Shown: positions 22,501 to 31,914 of the stretch, piece by piece
How positions within the stretch are numbered: position 1 is the first letter of the stretch
Layout: each line of letters begins with the position of its first letter
Assembly (NCBI GenBank): GCA_020650975.1
Contig: JAIPMN010010459.1
Span: 1 to 35,435 of the forward strand
DNA from: Apostichopus californicus
Taxonomy: Eukaryota > Echinodermata > Holothuroidea > Aspidochirotida > Stichopodidae
Direction of reading: 5' to 3'
Length of the DNA stretch: 35,435 nucleotides
Made by a program: the position numbers and the translations under genes
The notes under the pieces: generated by a model
Seen by the model: the letters and a program-made list of their open reading frames with translations, nothing else
Told to the model about the DNA's origin: nothing
Databases searched by the model: none

Positions 22501-25500
22501 TCCTTTAGAGGTGAAAATGCAGCCATATTGCATTATGGACATGCTGGTGAACCAAACAATAGAACCATGGAAGATGGGGACATCTGGTGAGTTGATTTAC
22601 CCTCTCTAGTATACATAGTATGAAATATAATTGAAATGGTAATTAGTTGGAAAATCAAGAACAGTGAAAAAACACCGGGATTTGAACCCAGACCTCCCGC
22701 TTTATCTGCGGGCACCCTAACCACTAGGCTATGGACACTGATTGCAAGTCCAGATGTTCGAAACTGGTAAGGAAGGTCGTAATTCCACTGTAGGCGTTTG
22801 TCACCTGTATCCAAACAATACTACTTTTGTTTTGGTGACATATTTTGCCTTACTCAAGAGATCAAACATGATGCTAACCAACTCGAAATCATTTGTGATT
22901 CCTAAAGCCGGATCTAGAAAGAGATACTTTGAACAGATTTTATGTTAATGAAATGGAGGTAAACGACAAAGGCAAATGCATATATATATGTATATATATA
23001 AACATATATATATAAATATTAATTTTAACTAGTTTGTTGTTGTCTGTTTCACAAATCTGGACATTCTTCTGGGGTGTTTCTTTCACTGTTTTACGTTTGA
23101 TTGATACTAAAGACCCATCGATAACAGGTGGTGAATGCAGATGGAATCCACCTTAACACTGCAAAAATCAGCTTCACTGGGCATTTGATCTAACTCTAAT
23201 GTGACTGAAAATGAATAATTTGTGATACAGTAATATTGCATAAGTCATTGTATGAATAGATTCATTCGTCCTATGGTGCTGTAGTCTCATGTCAACAAGA
23301 TGTCGTTTTTGATGCAGAGAGCGTGCAAGTTTTCATCGCAAACTCTTCGTCGAAGCTTCGATCTTTGTTCAGATAACCGTATCCGACTTGAGCGCAGATC
23401 AAACTTTTGTTTTACACCCTTGTCGGGGGTAAAAGTTTGTATTAAAATGTTTTGTTCAATTTTCTTTCTGCAGTAACTTTGACATGGGAGGGGAGTACTA
23501 CTGCTATGCTTCAGACATTACATGTGCCTACCCGGTCAATGGCAAGTTTACAGACCAACAGAAGAAAATCTACAATACTGTACTGAAAGCAAACCGAGCA
23601 GTCTTTGAAGCTGTCAAACCAGGTATTTGTCTCATGAATAGGTTATATGCTATATTTCCCATTACTGCAATGTTAAGACAGCTGTGAACAGATTGCAGAA
23701 CCCTGAATCATTTACTCAGTGAATGCTACTCGTTAGACTTCTACAGTTATATTAATGAGAAATTCAATAAAGTTAATTTCATTAATCATATAGCAAACTT
23801 TAGATAACAGCATCCTAAAGCTTCCCAGGTAAACAAAATAGATACCTAAAAAAAGGAAGAAAATTATCCCAGTTTTAATTTTTGGGCTAACCAGATACAG
23901 TCATAAAATGGAGTAAATGTCAGAGCTGATGAATATAGATGGGCTTTACAAATGCTCAATCTAAAACATTGAAGCTCTGAACATGACCTAATGATGCCAT
24001 TAATTTTCAGTGTCAACACTGTTAACATTTCTATCTTGAAAATATGAAGAAAACAACATACAGAGAGAAATTATGAAAGGTTTCACATCATAGTGGCACT
24101 ATGACATCACAGATTTACAAATAACAGCTCTCAAGCACTAATTTTAAAGAAGGATATCTTTCTCCTCTCCCAAATGGAGCAAGTATTTCTTTCGCTGTTA
24201 TTGGGATCGCTGTCTCTTCTGTATCACTATACTGTAGCTGTGAGTCGCAAGACGCACAAACTCAGTAAACTAAACAATATGGAAGCTGGTCACTTCGCCC
24301 AACAACCATTTCGCCCAACTGCCATTTCACCCAACCTTACCATTTCGCCCAACCTTATTGGTCATTTCGCCCAACCAGCATGGTCATTTCGCCCAACCGT
24401 GCTGGTCATTTCGACCAACATTGATTCAATATTATACTTCAATATTGGTCAATTTAATTAGGAAACGTTCAGGAATTGTTAACGTTACGTGATACGAACC
24501 GAATATTAAGGAAACTTGAAGTCGTGGTTACATTGATTACATATGTGATTACATATGTGGTTACATTGATACAGTGGTTACATTGATTAAATTGTAATAA
24601 TGGACAGGTTTTATATTTTAATTTTTGTTCAATTTAACACTTCATTTACCTACCACAAAGTAATATAACCCAAAATAAATCAAATTGAACTAGTGAAATA
24701 GAAAAAGTGATATTATTCTGACTGAATATGAGTAAAAAAATGGTTGGGCGAAATGACCAACAAGGTTGGGCGAAATGAACATGCTGGTTGGGCGAAATAA
24801 CCATGCTAGTTGGGCGAAATAGCAGTTGGGTGAAATGGTTGTTGGGCGAAGTGACCAGAAAGCAACAATATCCTCCCCAACAGACTGCTTGCAATCAACA
24901 ACCAAACTGTTCGTAACATAGGAAAGTAAGTAGGAGAAATACCTCCCATCATTTCATCCTGTACCAATCATAATTGAGCAGTTTATGTCAATGTTACAGA
25001 TTGCTGCTGCATGTTGATACATGAAGCTTGATTTGATTTGACACTCGTTTCTCTCTCTTTCAGGAGTCCTCTGGACAGACATGCATCTGTTGGCAGAGAA
25101 AGTCATCCTGGAGAAGTTGACATCACACGGTCTGTTGAAGGGTGACATCAGCGAGATGCAGAAAGCCAACGTCGGTGCCCTGTTCTTCCCTCATGGCCTG
25201 GGACACTTCATGGGTATAGATGTACATGATGTTGGGGGATACCCCCAGGTGAGATTCAATAGATTGCTATGTCTTACTTGACTTTATAGAAGAAGTTCCA
25301 AACGAAAGTGACTCGGGAAGTCATTGAATTTTTTTTACTGGATGGAGATGTAATACCGTGGCTGAAGTCACAGACTTGTTTCAGATGAATCACTCGTAGT
25401 GTTGGGTCACTACGATTTCAACCATAAAATGAAGTAACTCACCAGAAATCTGGTTATATGTCATCCTTCTTGCCCCGTCCAAATTAGTCGAAGGTATCAA

Positions 25501-28500
25501 GGAAGGTGAGATGACCTAATTAATTTTTCTTCCCAGTGAGTGAAAATGCTGTGACTGTATAAGGAAAAAGGACTACACATTTGATCCTCGGTGACTGGCT
25601 TTGGTCTTTCTGATATGTTTGGGGTCATGTTCCTTAACTAAATTCATCATTATGCTATACATTCACTTGACATTTAGATGTGTTGGAGGCTATGAATAGA
25701 GAGATAAACTTTTAATCTTTTTATCTCTTTAATTCAAGTAATGTTAATGACTGTAGTGTATAGTATATAAAAACAAGAGAAATTTCTTGTATAGCATGAA
25801 AGAACATCTCTGTAAAAGACTCAAGGAATATTTTGTATCTGGCAAATAATGTTAATGACTGCAACATATGTCTTTCATCTGGTATAGTTTCTTCTTGACG
25901 GAGAACAAACATTAAATCAGTTTCTAATCTTGTTTGCCATTAATTCATACATCAATTTTGGTGGTTTTTTGAAAGGTTTTTGTTATATTGTGTATGAATC
26001 ATGTGTGTGTGTTATTTTTGTAGCCTTCTTCCTCACATAAGAATGTTTCATACAAATATGTATTTCTTTCACATAAAAGTTTGCATGACTGATGCACACT
26101 GATCTGTCAAACTGGTATCAAGTTATGTTTTTTTTTTTTTTGGCTGGTAGGGCTCATTGCTAGGGCTATATCATACTTAACAATTTCATTTCTCTTAAAA
26201 GAGTTACTCCTCAACCTATCTATTTTAGTATTTTCATCTAATGCTTAATCCTTATCTATTCCTAGGGGGGAAATAAACGGAGCAAACTCCCTGGCCTAAT
26301 ATCCCTACGTACCGCCAGGGTTTTGGAAGCTGGTATGGTCCTCACCATCGAGCCAGGGTGCTACTTTATCGAATCGGTAAGTTTCTTGTCATTAGAGTGC
26401 TGTGCTTGTTATGAATTAAATTCACCAGTGTTTGGGCTACTTCCCTGGTAATGACACAGAAGCCACTTGCTTCCAAAATATAAGAAATCCATCAGTTACT
26501 TTAAATGTTCTTTGTGTATCCGTAACGTGTAGCCATGCCTGTGATCATTCACTGTGGAAGATGCAGTATGGTGGAAAGACATGCTGGTAGCAATGATAGC
26601 GTGCTGTGGCCGAGTTGATAAAAAAGGCGGTAACATTTGAAGCAATGAGGCTTAGCAATCGGGTGGTTCCGGGTTCGATACCCGGCCGGGTCATAGTAAG
26701 GTGGGTTTTCATCTAAGAACAATCTACGGTTTTCCCATCTGACATGACTTTCTTACTTAAAAAGTTTCCAAATTTGAGTGAAAAACGTTGAATTGGAAGC
26801 CACCCGACGTGTAAGTTGTAATCCGTAAGCCCTTGCGGGTTTCTCCCACATTTGTGTCGCTTCAGCGTCGTGAATATAACTGCTGATTATTGTTATTATT
26901 ATTAAATATATCGATGTTCAAAGGACTCACCAGATATGATGATCTTCTGAAAAATTAATGTGCTAAATGATATCTCCATTAATATGTAAGGTGATATGTG
27001 GCTGATGTAACCAGGGAAGCTGCTGCTTGTCAAGTGTCACATGACCAAACAATACACATTTTACATATCATATCAAAGTGTGTACATATCTTTCGGACAT
27101 CATTGTATTTGGGAAGCTTTTTGCTTTCCTGTATTTTTACCAAAAGGCTCATCGAATTGGAAAATGCTCTGAACTTTATCAATATTTTTAACCGAAATGT
27201 TTAAATGGTCGTCACGCGCATGTCATTTTAACAGTAGCATCAAACATGTTTATATTAGCTACATGTCAGTTAATATTACCGACATGAAGGTCAACATATC
27301 TTTTAGAAGATGGAGGAAAAATCTTTCAGAAGATACTCATATCTGATGAGGCTTATTTGGCTTTCCAAAAGAGGTGGTGTACAGTAACTGAGCAGTTCCT
27401 TATTATAGGCGGTTACAACTGTTGAATCTCACCACACTGGAGCTTAGGAAGTTATGTGGTGACTTGATACAGGTTTTCAAGATTGTGTATGGTTTGACAA
27501 TTTATCCTTCACCGACTTTTTCATGTTTGCTGATAGTAGTTGTACCAGAGGTCATTGTCTTAAACTCCAAAATTCACAAAGTAGGATTAATTTTCGGCAT
27601 AACTTTTTTTCTAATAGGGTTGTGAATGAGTGGAACGGTTTGCCTGAGAAAGTTGTACTTGCAAGTAGTGTGAATGGAGGGTTTAAGAATGCTTTGGACA
27701 AGCACTTTAAGCATTGTAATCGGGTCTGAGTGTTTGTGTCTTCAGTTTCTTTTTTTCTCCTATAGGGTCCTTGATGGGGACTTGAGTGTCCCTCCTTTTT
27801 TTCTACTAAACTAAATCATTTTCCATCAATGTAAAATTGAAGTCATTGTTGTACTTCTTCCATTTACACCTGTCATACAACATCATACGAAAACATTAGC
27901 AGATACAACAATTAATATTTAAATTTACAGGAGTGAAACAGAGAGTGCAATAAGAGAAATCATTATGAATAGCGTGATTGACTCTGTTGTTTTTCTTTAT
28001 GGATTGCCTAGATCCTCGAGGAAGCCATGTCAGATGAGAAACACAAGAGATTCCTTTGCCCTGATGTCATTCGACAGTACTTTAAGTTTGGAGGAGTAAG
28101 TACACAACACATTTTATGTGTGAATCATTTTCATTTCATTTATTTATTTTTGTTCTATCACAACATAAGTATGACATAGAAGGAGATAAGAAACAAATTT
28201 TGTGAAAGGAAGTGTACTAAAAAACCCTATAAACCCTAAAACCCTTGTCGAGTAGTGACACTCCCTGAAAAAATACAGAACTTTACAATTAGAAAAGAGA
28301 ACCAAAAAAACGAAACAAACAGTACCACCCCTTCCTCTTTCTTCCCTCACCCCCTCCCCAGTTTTATTTCGCAGTTCTAGTACATGTTGATGAAGTGCTT
28401 TTGTAAGCTTTTTCTAAAAGCAACTAAAGAAGGCATCGCCTTTAAAGTGAAAGGTAGGGCATTACAAAGTGCAATGGCCTGATGATGTAAGCTATTTTTA

Positions 28501-30082
28501 GAGAAATTGTTGTGACATTGTCTTGGGTGCAGGTAATCAGCTTGCCTAGTATTGTGAGCGTGGATGTTTGAGTTCTGTGTAAAGAAGGCATTCAGAGTAT
28601 CTGGTAGCATTTCCTGTAATGAACGATAAAGAAAATGAGGAAATTGAGACTGACCAGATCAGTAAGCTTCAGTAAATTCATAGACTTAAATAACACGTTT
28701 GTGTGATCCCTTGGGTGAGAGAGAGTAATACGTCTGATCGCTCTTTTCTGTAAAATAGTCAGCTTGTTTAACAAATCATGTTAACTATTTGTCCGAGTTT
28801 GCATCAGGGCCTGTTTAACCACATAAAAGCAGTTGGCCATGTTTTCAGCTTTATATGTCTCATCACCAGTTACTCTTGAACAGAAAGAATTTTGTGTTTG
28901 CTTCTTGTTGTATAAATGTCACATCAGATGTAAACTCAACTAGAGCTTAGATATACCACTCTTTTGTAGCACAAATACCTAGCCTATTCTGCTTTCCATA
29001 CCGAGAATCAAGCTGGGATATACTATCACTTGATAATCATATAGACTATAAAGCCAAATCTGCTAGATGGTCAACTATAAATGGTCACCTACAGTACCAT
29101 GCTACTCTGTACAGGATTTTCCATGTCATTCTTTTATGTGGATAGTATAGACAGTATGAACAGTTCCAACCTTTATCTAATAGCAACATGATATAAATAC
29201 TGTTCATACTGTCAGTAGAAGTGCTTTGAAGTGTGACATGAAAGAAGAATATGTTAAAATCTTATCACATAACCATGATGGTCAATCATCTTCAAACTGC
29301 GCTACACTTATTTACTGCAAACTTCAGAACGTTCTTTGTCACTGAGACATGTACTTGGTTATTTGGACACATGTCCACTTCAGGAGAGTACTTCTTAAAG
29401 CCATTTAGCAAGTTTTTAGCATCCTTGAGTTTTGGGTCAGTGACTCCTATAAGATACAGGGGCGGATCCTAGGAAGTATGGGGCGTGACCCTGGAGTTGT
29501 TACAGCCGTCTCCCCCTGTAGAGGGTCTGGAGTGTACTCCCCCAGAAAGAAAAAAAAAATTAGACATTAAATGGTGTGTTCTGAGGCATAATTAGGCAAA
29601 CGATTAGGTCTATAATTAGGTCTACACGCAATATTGTACCAGTAGCTACTTTTAACATTTTGTGTGGGGTTGAAAGGGGGGGGTGTACGCCCCTCATACC
29701 AACTGAGATAATGTGTATTGAAGCAAGAATTTGTACCGATGTAAATATCACTAACTAGTACTGCCACATGTATTTAATTTTGTTTCAATATAGCTGTTTC
29801 ATTGACAATTTGTGATAATTTCAGTTGAAATTGACTTGCTCCTCATTTGATTAACGACCATTCATCTATAAACTAATGAAACAAATTTTATTTATTTATT
29901 TATTTTTTGATTTGATTTTTTTAAATTTTATCACTCCTTTATATTTTTTTTCTGCATCACAGATCCGGATTGAAGACGACATTGTCATCACTAAAACTGG
30001 AGCAGAGCTTCTGAATCACGTCCCAAGAACAGTGGAGGAAATTGAATCTGTTATGGCTGGAGGAAAGTTTACAAAAATTTAA
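10577..30082 (+). CDS. PEPD: Xaa-Pro dipeptidase (prolidase), 15 coding exons
   Basis: Exons: 10577-10593, 11144-11312, 13507-13634, 15504-15567, 16090-16137, 17455-17516, 18592-18636, 20633-20755, 21371-21439, 22509-22586, 23474-23622, 25064-25248, 26266-26376, 28012-28095, 29963-30082 (stop TAA 30080-30082). All 14 introns are GT-AG, the frame is continuous, and the product is 483 residues (human 493). Known role: a cytosolic, Mn-dependent homodimer that cleaves dipeptides with C-terminal proline or hydroxyproline, the last step of collagen breakdown. Seen: an N-terminal creatinase-like domain (about 8-150, with NRERLC and FHWAFGV) and an M24 pita-bread domain (about 185-450). Metal ligands are present at D271 (FDMGGEYY), D282 (ASDITC), H365 (GLGHF), E408 (TIEPG) and E448 (RIEDD), together with H250 (LHYGHAG) and R394 (RTAR). 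The first exon is the weakest part, resting on the Kozak context, a GTAACT donor and the phase match. No disabling change was found. Confidence 0.96.
10594..11143. other. PEPD intron 1, nothing recognised
   Basis: Runs from the GTAACT donor to the TTTTCCAG acceptor. No repeat or frame of note. Confidence 0.6.
11336..11475. repeat. Cluster of CCATGG palindromes with a ~50-bp hairpin
   Basis: Four CCATGG-centred palindromes occur within about 130 bp just after exon 2: AAACCATGGTTT, ATACCATGGTAT, TTTTACCATGGTAAAA and TTACCATGGTTAA. The third is the centre of a longer imperfect hairpin (about 11409-11460) whose arms carry ATCACAGATTTACC and GGTTAATCTGTGGT. It may be a decayed palindromic MITE; no target duplication was found. 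Confidence 0.6.
11476..13506. other. Rest of PEPD intron 2
   Basis: Mostly AT-rich with no recognised feature. A less AT-rich block at about 12045-12420 (starting TTTAAAGGGTATGAATACTC) looks different in composition from its flanks and might be a repeat copy, but no boundaries, tRNA-like boxes or second copy in the window support that. Confidence 0.45.
13681..14049 (+). mobile_element. tRNA-derived SINE in PEPD intron 3
   Basis: An RNA polymerase III A box TGGTCAAGTGG (13688-13698) is followed after about 35 bases by a damaged B box (GGTTGAGCCC, one C short of consensus). Next come a body with the TGTCCTTGGGCAAGGCGCTT block common in invertebrate SINEs and a tail GCGCTATATAAGAACTG that runs into an AT-rich TTAATTATTAATATTATT repeat. 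The family was not assigned. The damaged B box suggests an old, inactive copy. Confidence 0.8.
14377..14781 (-). other. Unexplained open frame antisense in PEPD intron 3
   Basis: The frame is open for 135 codons on the minus strand between stops. The first ATG is at 14670 and gives 97 residues. Its product is mixed in composition, not low-complexity (includes [20 protein letters not shown]), and resembles no family I know. A good donor, GAGGTAAGAA, lies inside it near 14468-14473, so it could be an exon of an antisense nested gene or a fragment of a transposon gene. Chance is also possible. Confidence 0.25.
15568..16089. other. PEPD intron 4, nothing recognised
   Basis: AT-rich, with no definable repeat and no open frame of interest. 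Confidence 0.6.
16157..16547. mobile_element. hAT MITE, copy 2 (CAGTGGCGGAG termini), in PEPD intron 5
   Basis: The ends CAGTGGCGGAG and CTCCGCCACTG form a perfect 11-bp inverted repeat. An exact 8-bp duplication, GTTCTTTC, flanks it at 16149-16156 and 16548-16555. The element is 391 bp long and about 20 bp longer than copy 1 because of a small indel near 16320-16350. The donor of PEPD exon 5 lies only 19 bp before the element, so the insertion narrowly missed the splice site. Confidence 0.95.
16556..17454. other. Rest of PEPD intron 5, nothing recognised
   Basis: Unassigned intron sequence with an A tract near 17165-17176. No gene or bounded repeat seen. Confidence 0.55.
17517..18591. other. 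PEPD intron 6
   Basis: Holds a purine-rich, G-rich stretch on the plus strand (about 17950-18020) and a 110-codon minus-strand frame (18127-18459) that looks like a chance ORF, being hydrophobic and unlike any known family. Otherwise nothing recognised. Confidence 0.5.
18637..19600. other. 5' half of PEPD intron 7, nothing recognised
   Basis: Starts at the GTAAAA donor and includes a G tract at about 18681-18690 and a C-rich patch near 18850-18875. No bounded repeat before the minisatellite. Confidence 0.55.
19601..20630 (+). repeat. Pyrimidine-rich minisatellite, about 20 units of 47-52 bp, abutting the exon 8 acceptor
   Basis: Units read CCATGTTTTGTTGTTTTTGT, then TGACTGTGTCTGTTCTTCTC, then ATTGTTTTTTCT. 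They alternate between TTGTTTTTGTTG and TTGTTATTGTTG and between CTGTGTCTG and CTGTCTG. About twenty copies were counted. The last unit is changed at its end to GACCGTGGCTGTTCTTCTAC followed by CTTTCAG, the acceptor of PEPD exon 8. Each unit contains TTGAC, which fits the loose animal branch-point pattern YTNAY, ahead of a pyrimidine tract. The long translations over this block come only from the repeat. Confidence 0.93.
20756..20972. other. Start of PEPD intron 8
   Basis: Short unassigned sequence between exon 8 and the SINE copy. Confidence 0.55.
20973..21261 (+). mobile_element. tRNA-derived SINE, copy A, PEPD intron 8
   Basis: The A box TGGTCGAGTGG (20981-20991) and B box GGTTCGATACC (21043-21053) are both near consensus. 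The head resembles a class II (Leu/Ser-type, long variable arm) tRNA. The body carries GCCACCCGACGTGTAAGTTG, and the tail is TGCTGATTATTATTATT. Very similar along its length to the copy at 26597-26903, in the same orientation. Confidence 0.9.
21262..22077. other. Sequence around PEPD exon 9, introns 8 and 9
   Basis: Apart from exon 9 (21371-21439) this is unassigned intron DNA. A G tract follows the SINE tail at about 21262-21271. TTTAGCATT-like words cluster near 21530-21570. No further gene. Confidence 0.5.
22078..22151 (-). pseudogene. tRNA-Thr(UGU)-like sequence, probable pseudogene or SINE head
   Basis: On the minus strand the 74 bases fold like a tRNA. The anticodon arm has stem CAGGG/CCCTG around loop CTTGTAA (anticodon TGT, with T33 and A37). 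The acceptor ends GGCTGGA and TCTTGCC pair apart from one T-T mismatch and one wobble. The D loop lacks the GG pair, the A box deviates, and the T stem (ACTGG with CTCTG) pairs poorly, consistent with a one-base loss. A functional tRNA gene is therefore unlikely. Confidence 0.55.
22213..22291. mobile_element. 79-bp hAT-type micro-element in PEPD intron 9
   Basis: The ends CATAGGCATAGGAG and CTCCTACGCCTATG form a 14-bp inverted repeat with one mismatch. An exact 8-bp duplication, GTACAATG, flanks it at 22205-22212 and 22292-22299. The centre is a GGGGGGCTGCAGCCC-type palindrome followed by a C tract, so the whole element can fold on itself. Confidence 0.88.
22660..22745 (-). repeat. tRNA-like SINE head on the minus strand, PEPD intron 10
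   Basis: Minus strand: A box TAGCCTAGTGG, anticodon-like arm CCCGC-AGATAAA-GCGGG with no T at position 33, B box GGTTCAAATCC in a well-paired T arm (CTGGG/CCCGG). The acceptor ends do not pair as in a tRNA, though CAGTG upstream matches CACTG downstream. Reads as a tRNA-derived repeat or pseudogene, not a working tRNA. Confidence 0.6.
22746..23473. other. Rest of PEPD intron 10
   Basis: Holds an AT dinucleotide-like microsatellite at about 22979-23021 and a hairpin made by AAACTTTTGTTTTACACCC and GGGGGTAAAAGTTT near 23402-23440. No gene. Confidence 0.55.
23623..24287. other. First part of PEPD intron 11, nothing recognised
   Basis: AT-rich intron sequence between exon 11 and the foldback element. 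No repeat boundary or gene. Confidence 0.55.
24288..24856. mobile_element. Foldback element with repeat-built inverted arms, PEPD intron 11
   Basis: The left arm (24288 to about 24420) is a series of units ending in CATTTCGCCCAAC, with spacings of about 16, 16, 18 and then 22 bp. The right arm (about 24740-24856) is the inverted equivalent, GTTGGGCGAAATG units with nearly the same order of spacings. Both outer ends begin GGTCACTTCGCCCAACAACC. The middle, about 320 bp, is AT-rich and contains three copies of a TGGTTACATTGAT word (24525-24590). No flanking duplication was identified, and no coding frame. Confidence 0.85.
25249..26265. other. PEPD intron 12, nothing recognised
   Basis: AT-rich. 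AATGTTAATGACTG occurs twice (near 25739 and 25848). No gene or bounded element. Confidence 0.55.
26597..26903 (+). mobile_element. tRNA-derived SINE, copy B, PEPD intron 13
   Basis: The A box TGGCCGAGTTG (26607-26617) and B box GGTTCGATACC (26672-26682) head a copy of the same SINE as 20973-21261. It has the same body word GCCACCCGACGTGTAAGTTG and a longer 3' end with TGTCGCTTCAGCGTCGTG before the TTATTGTTATTATTATT tail. Copy A lacks that 3' block. Confidence 0.9.
27385..27816 (+). mobile_element. LINE 3'-end fragment (CR1/L2-like), frameshifted, PEPD intron 13
   Basis: The plus strand codes for [20 protein letters not shown] and then, after a frameshift near 27493, a stretch with [32 protein letters not shown] and a stop at 27727-27729. 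These are the motifs that end the reverse-transcriptase polyprotein of CR1/L2-like non-LTR retrotransposons. A 3' tail with CTACTAAACTAAATC follows, like the short repeats that end such LINEs. It is 5'-truncated and dead. Confidence 0.82.
28118..28790 (-). mobile_element. LINE 3'-end fragment, antisense, frameshifted, PEPD intron 14
   Basis: The minus strand codes for [20 protein letters not shown] followed, in another frame, by [20 protein letters not shown] and an [17 protein letters not shown] segment ending in a stop just before 28377. This is the standard C-terminal region after the reverse transcriptase of non-LTR elements. About 250 bp of 3' UTR follows to a tail of AATAAATAAATGAAATGAAA. 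It is 5'-truncated, at least one frameshift is visible, and it lies opposite to PEPD. Confidence 0.82.
28791..29962. other. Rest of PEPD intron 14, with transposon remnants
   Basis: A hAT-like end, CAGGGGCGGATCCTAGGA, starts near 29457, but no partner terminus or target duplication was found. A second G-rich remnant with GGGGTGTACGCCCCTCATACC-like sequence lies near 29680-29700. The rest is unassigned. Confidence 0.45.
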
Positions 30083-31702
30083 GGTCATAATTCATATCTG
30101 TGCCTTTGGGAAATGAATGAAATGTGGTAGGAAAAATCAAACATTTACGACATAAACATTTATCATCTTCGATACTATATAAGAAATTTTATTTTTGGAA
30201 AGTATCATACTTAATGGTACCTCAACATCTTTAATTACTAATTTAATGTTTGTTTTTGACAAGTGAACAATTTAAGGTAACTTCCAAACAAACACTTTTT
30301 AGATCATTTGACATGGAAAATTAAATTTCCATCTTTTTTTCTTTCTTAAATATTCATTACATTTGTAACCATTATTGCTCATGTTGTATCCCTTCCTTTG
30401 CCTTTCGAATCTTTTTCAGTTACGAATGCTTTATATTTTTAAGTTTGTACAGATAAAGGATGACAAATATATTTGATACGTTCTGTCTGTAAGATATATA
30501 TTGGGAAACCAACTACTTAATAACTACATAACAACTATTACATTCCTAGCATAAGTATTAATATTCGTATAAAGTACTTTCACTGATAAGTAGTCAGTAT
30601 TAATTTCTGAGGCAATCTAATTTGAATCAAATTTTTCTATTGGACAATAACGTGTAACATTTTTTTTATATGTAGGACTGTAAAGTAAGAACTGTGAAGT
30701 TCCTCGTAAGGCACAATGGAAACCAGTTTATGAGATTAGCAGCCATTTACTTGTAGATGGATTCTGCATCTCATGAAAATATGTGAAATGCAATTCAGTT
30801 TTAGGTTAATATAAGAGGATAAAGAATTGAATCATTGGAATATTTCAGAAATGTTCCTTCCTTGTTGATTCCTTGCCAAAGGCATACGATGGTTATAACA
30901 AGTGTGTTTGTATGTATGTGATGCCCAAGCCTGCTTGTAAATATTTGCTTGTAAATACAGACATCTTGCTTGAAAGATTGCCCTTATTGAACAAAGAAAT
31001 TTTGGGCGGTCAAAGGTCAGTATAAGTCAAAGAAAATGAACACCATAAATCAATAACTACAGATTGGTTGAATTTCATGCTTGGTACAGTACATAGATCT
31101 CCCTTGGTGTGTACAAGATTCAATTTGAAATTGGTGGTCAAAGGTTATTTAAGGTCAACAGAGGTAAAAGTCTGCTCACGTTGTAAAGAGGAGAACTACA
31201 TTTTTTAAAGAAAAACATGATTGAACTTGATAGTCATATGTAGGACTGCATTGGTGGAAGAACCTTTCAGACCACTTGAAGTCAATCATGATCAGTAATT
31301 AAAGACCTTGGGTACAGTGTTACTTTAGAATGTTCTCAAATGTGGTAAAAGAATCACCAAGCCAATTGCCTTTCTGTTTTATTTTATTTTTGCCAATGTT
31401 TCTCAAAGGTGGCATGAAAATGATATGGATTTACCACCAATTGAATTGTAACAGAGAAGTGCTTGTACGGATTGCGTTAGCCACAAAATTAATTCTGATA
31501 GGTCATTGTTTAAAGTAACAAATAGTTTAGCGATAACATGAGGACTGCCAGCAGTGGTTTTTATCCTTCAGCTACATATATATTATAAGATGAAAATTTA
31601 CAAATTCTTCTCTGATGTTAGAAAGGAAAATGTCCCGTCTCCCTGGGCAAAAATAGCTATTGAAGTGCATTTTGTCACCATAAGTTAACCATGTGAGAGC
31701 AG

Positions 31703-31914
31703 TAAATGTGTAATCAAGATATAGGACATATGGTCCTGACTTTCTGTAGATGTGTTATCAATATCTAGGACGTACGGTCCTGACTTTCTGTACATGTGTT
31801 ATCAAGATCTAGGACGTACGGTCCTGACTTTCTGTACATGTGTTATCAAGATCTAGGATGTACGGTCCTGACTTTCTGTACATGTGTTATCAAGATCTAG
31901 GACATACGGTCCTG
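31703..31914 (+). repeat. 44-bp tandem repeat, about five units, each with a hairpin
   Basis: The word GTCCTGA recurs at 31733, 31777, 31821, 31865 and 31909, exactly 44 bp apart. Each unit has AGGAY-N5-GTCCT, a 5-bp stem with 5-base loop, followed by CTTTCTGTACATGTGTTATC. The stem is kept in all five units; the one change (AGGAT, in the fourth unit) gives a G-U pair in RNA. Confidence 0.92.

Noticed and set aside
24174..24905. Frames with repeated FRPT/FAQP words on both strands
   Set aside because: These are translations of the CATTTCGCCCAAC units in the foldback arms.
29457..29700. Complete hAT element starting CAGGGGCGGATCC
   Set aside because: A left-like end is present, but no inverted right end and no 8-bp duplication were found. 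Kept only as a remnant.
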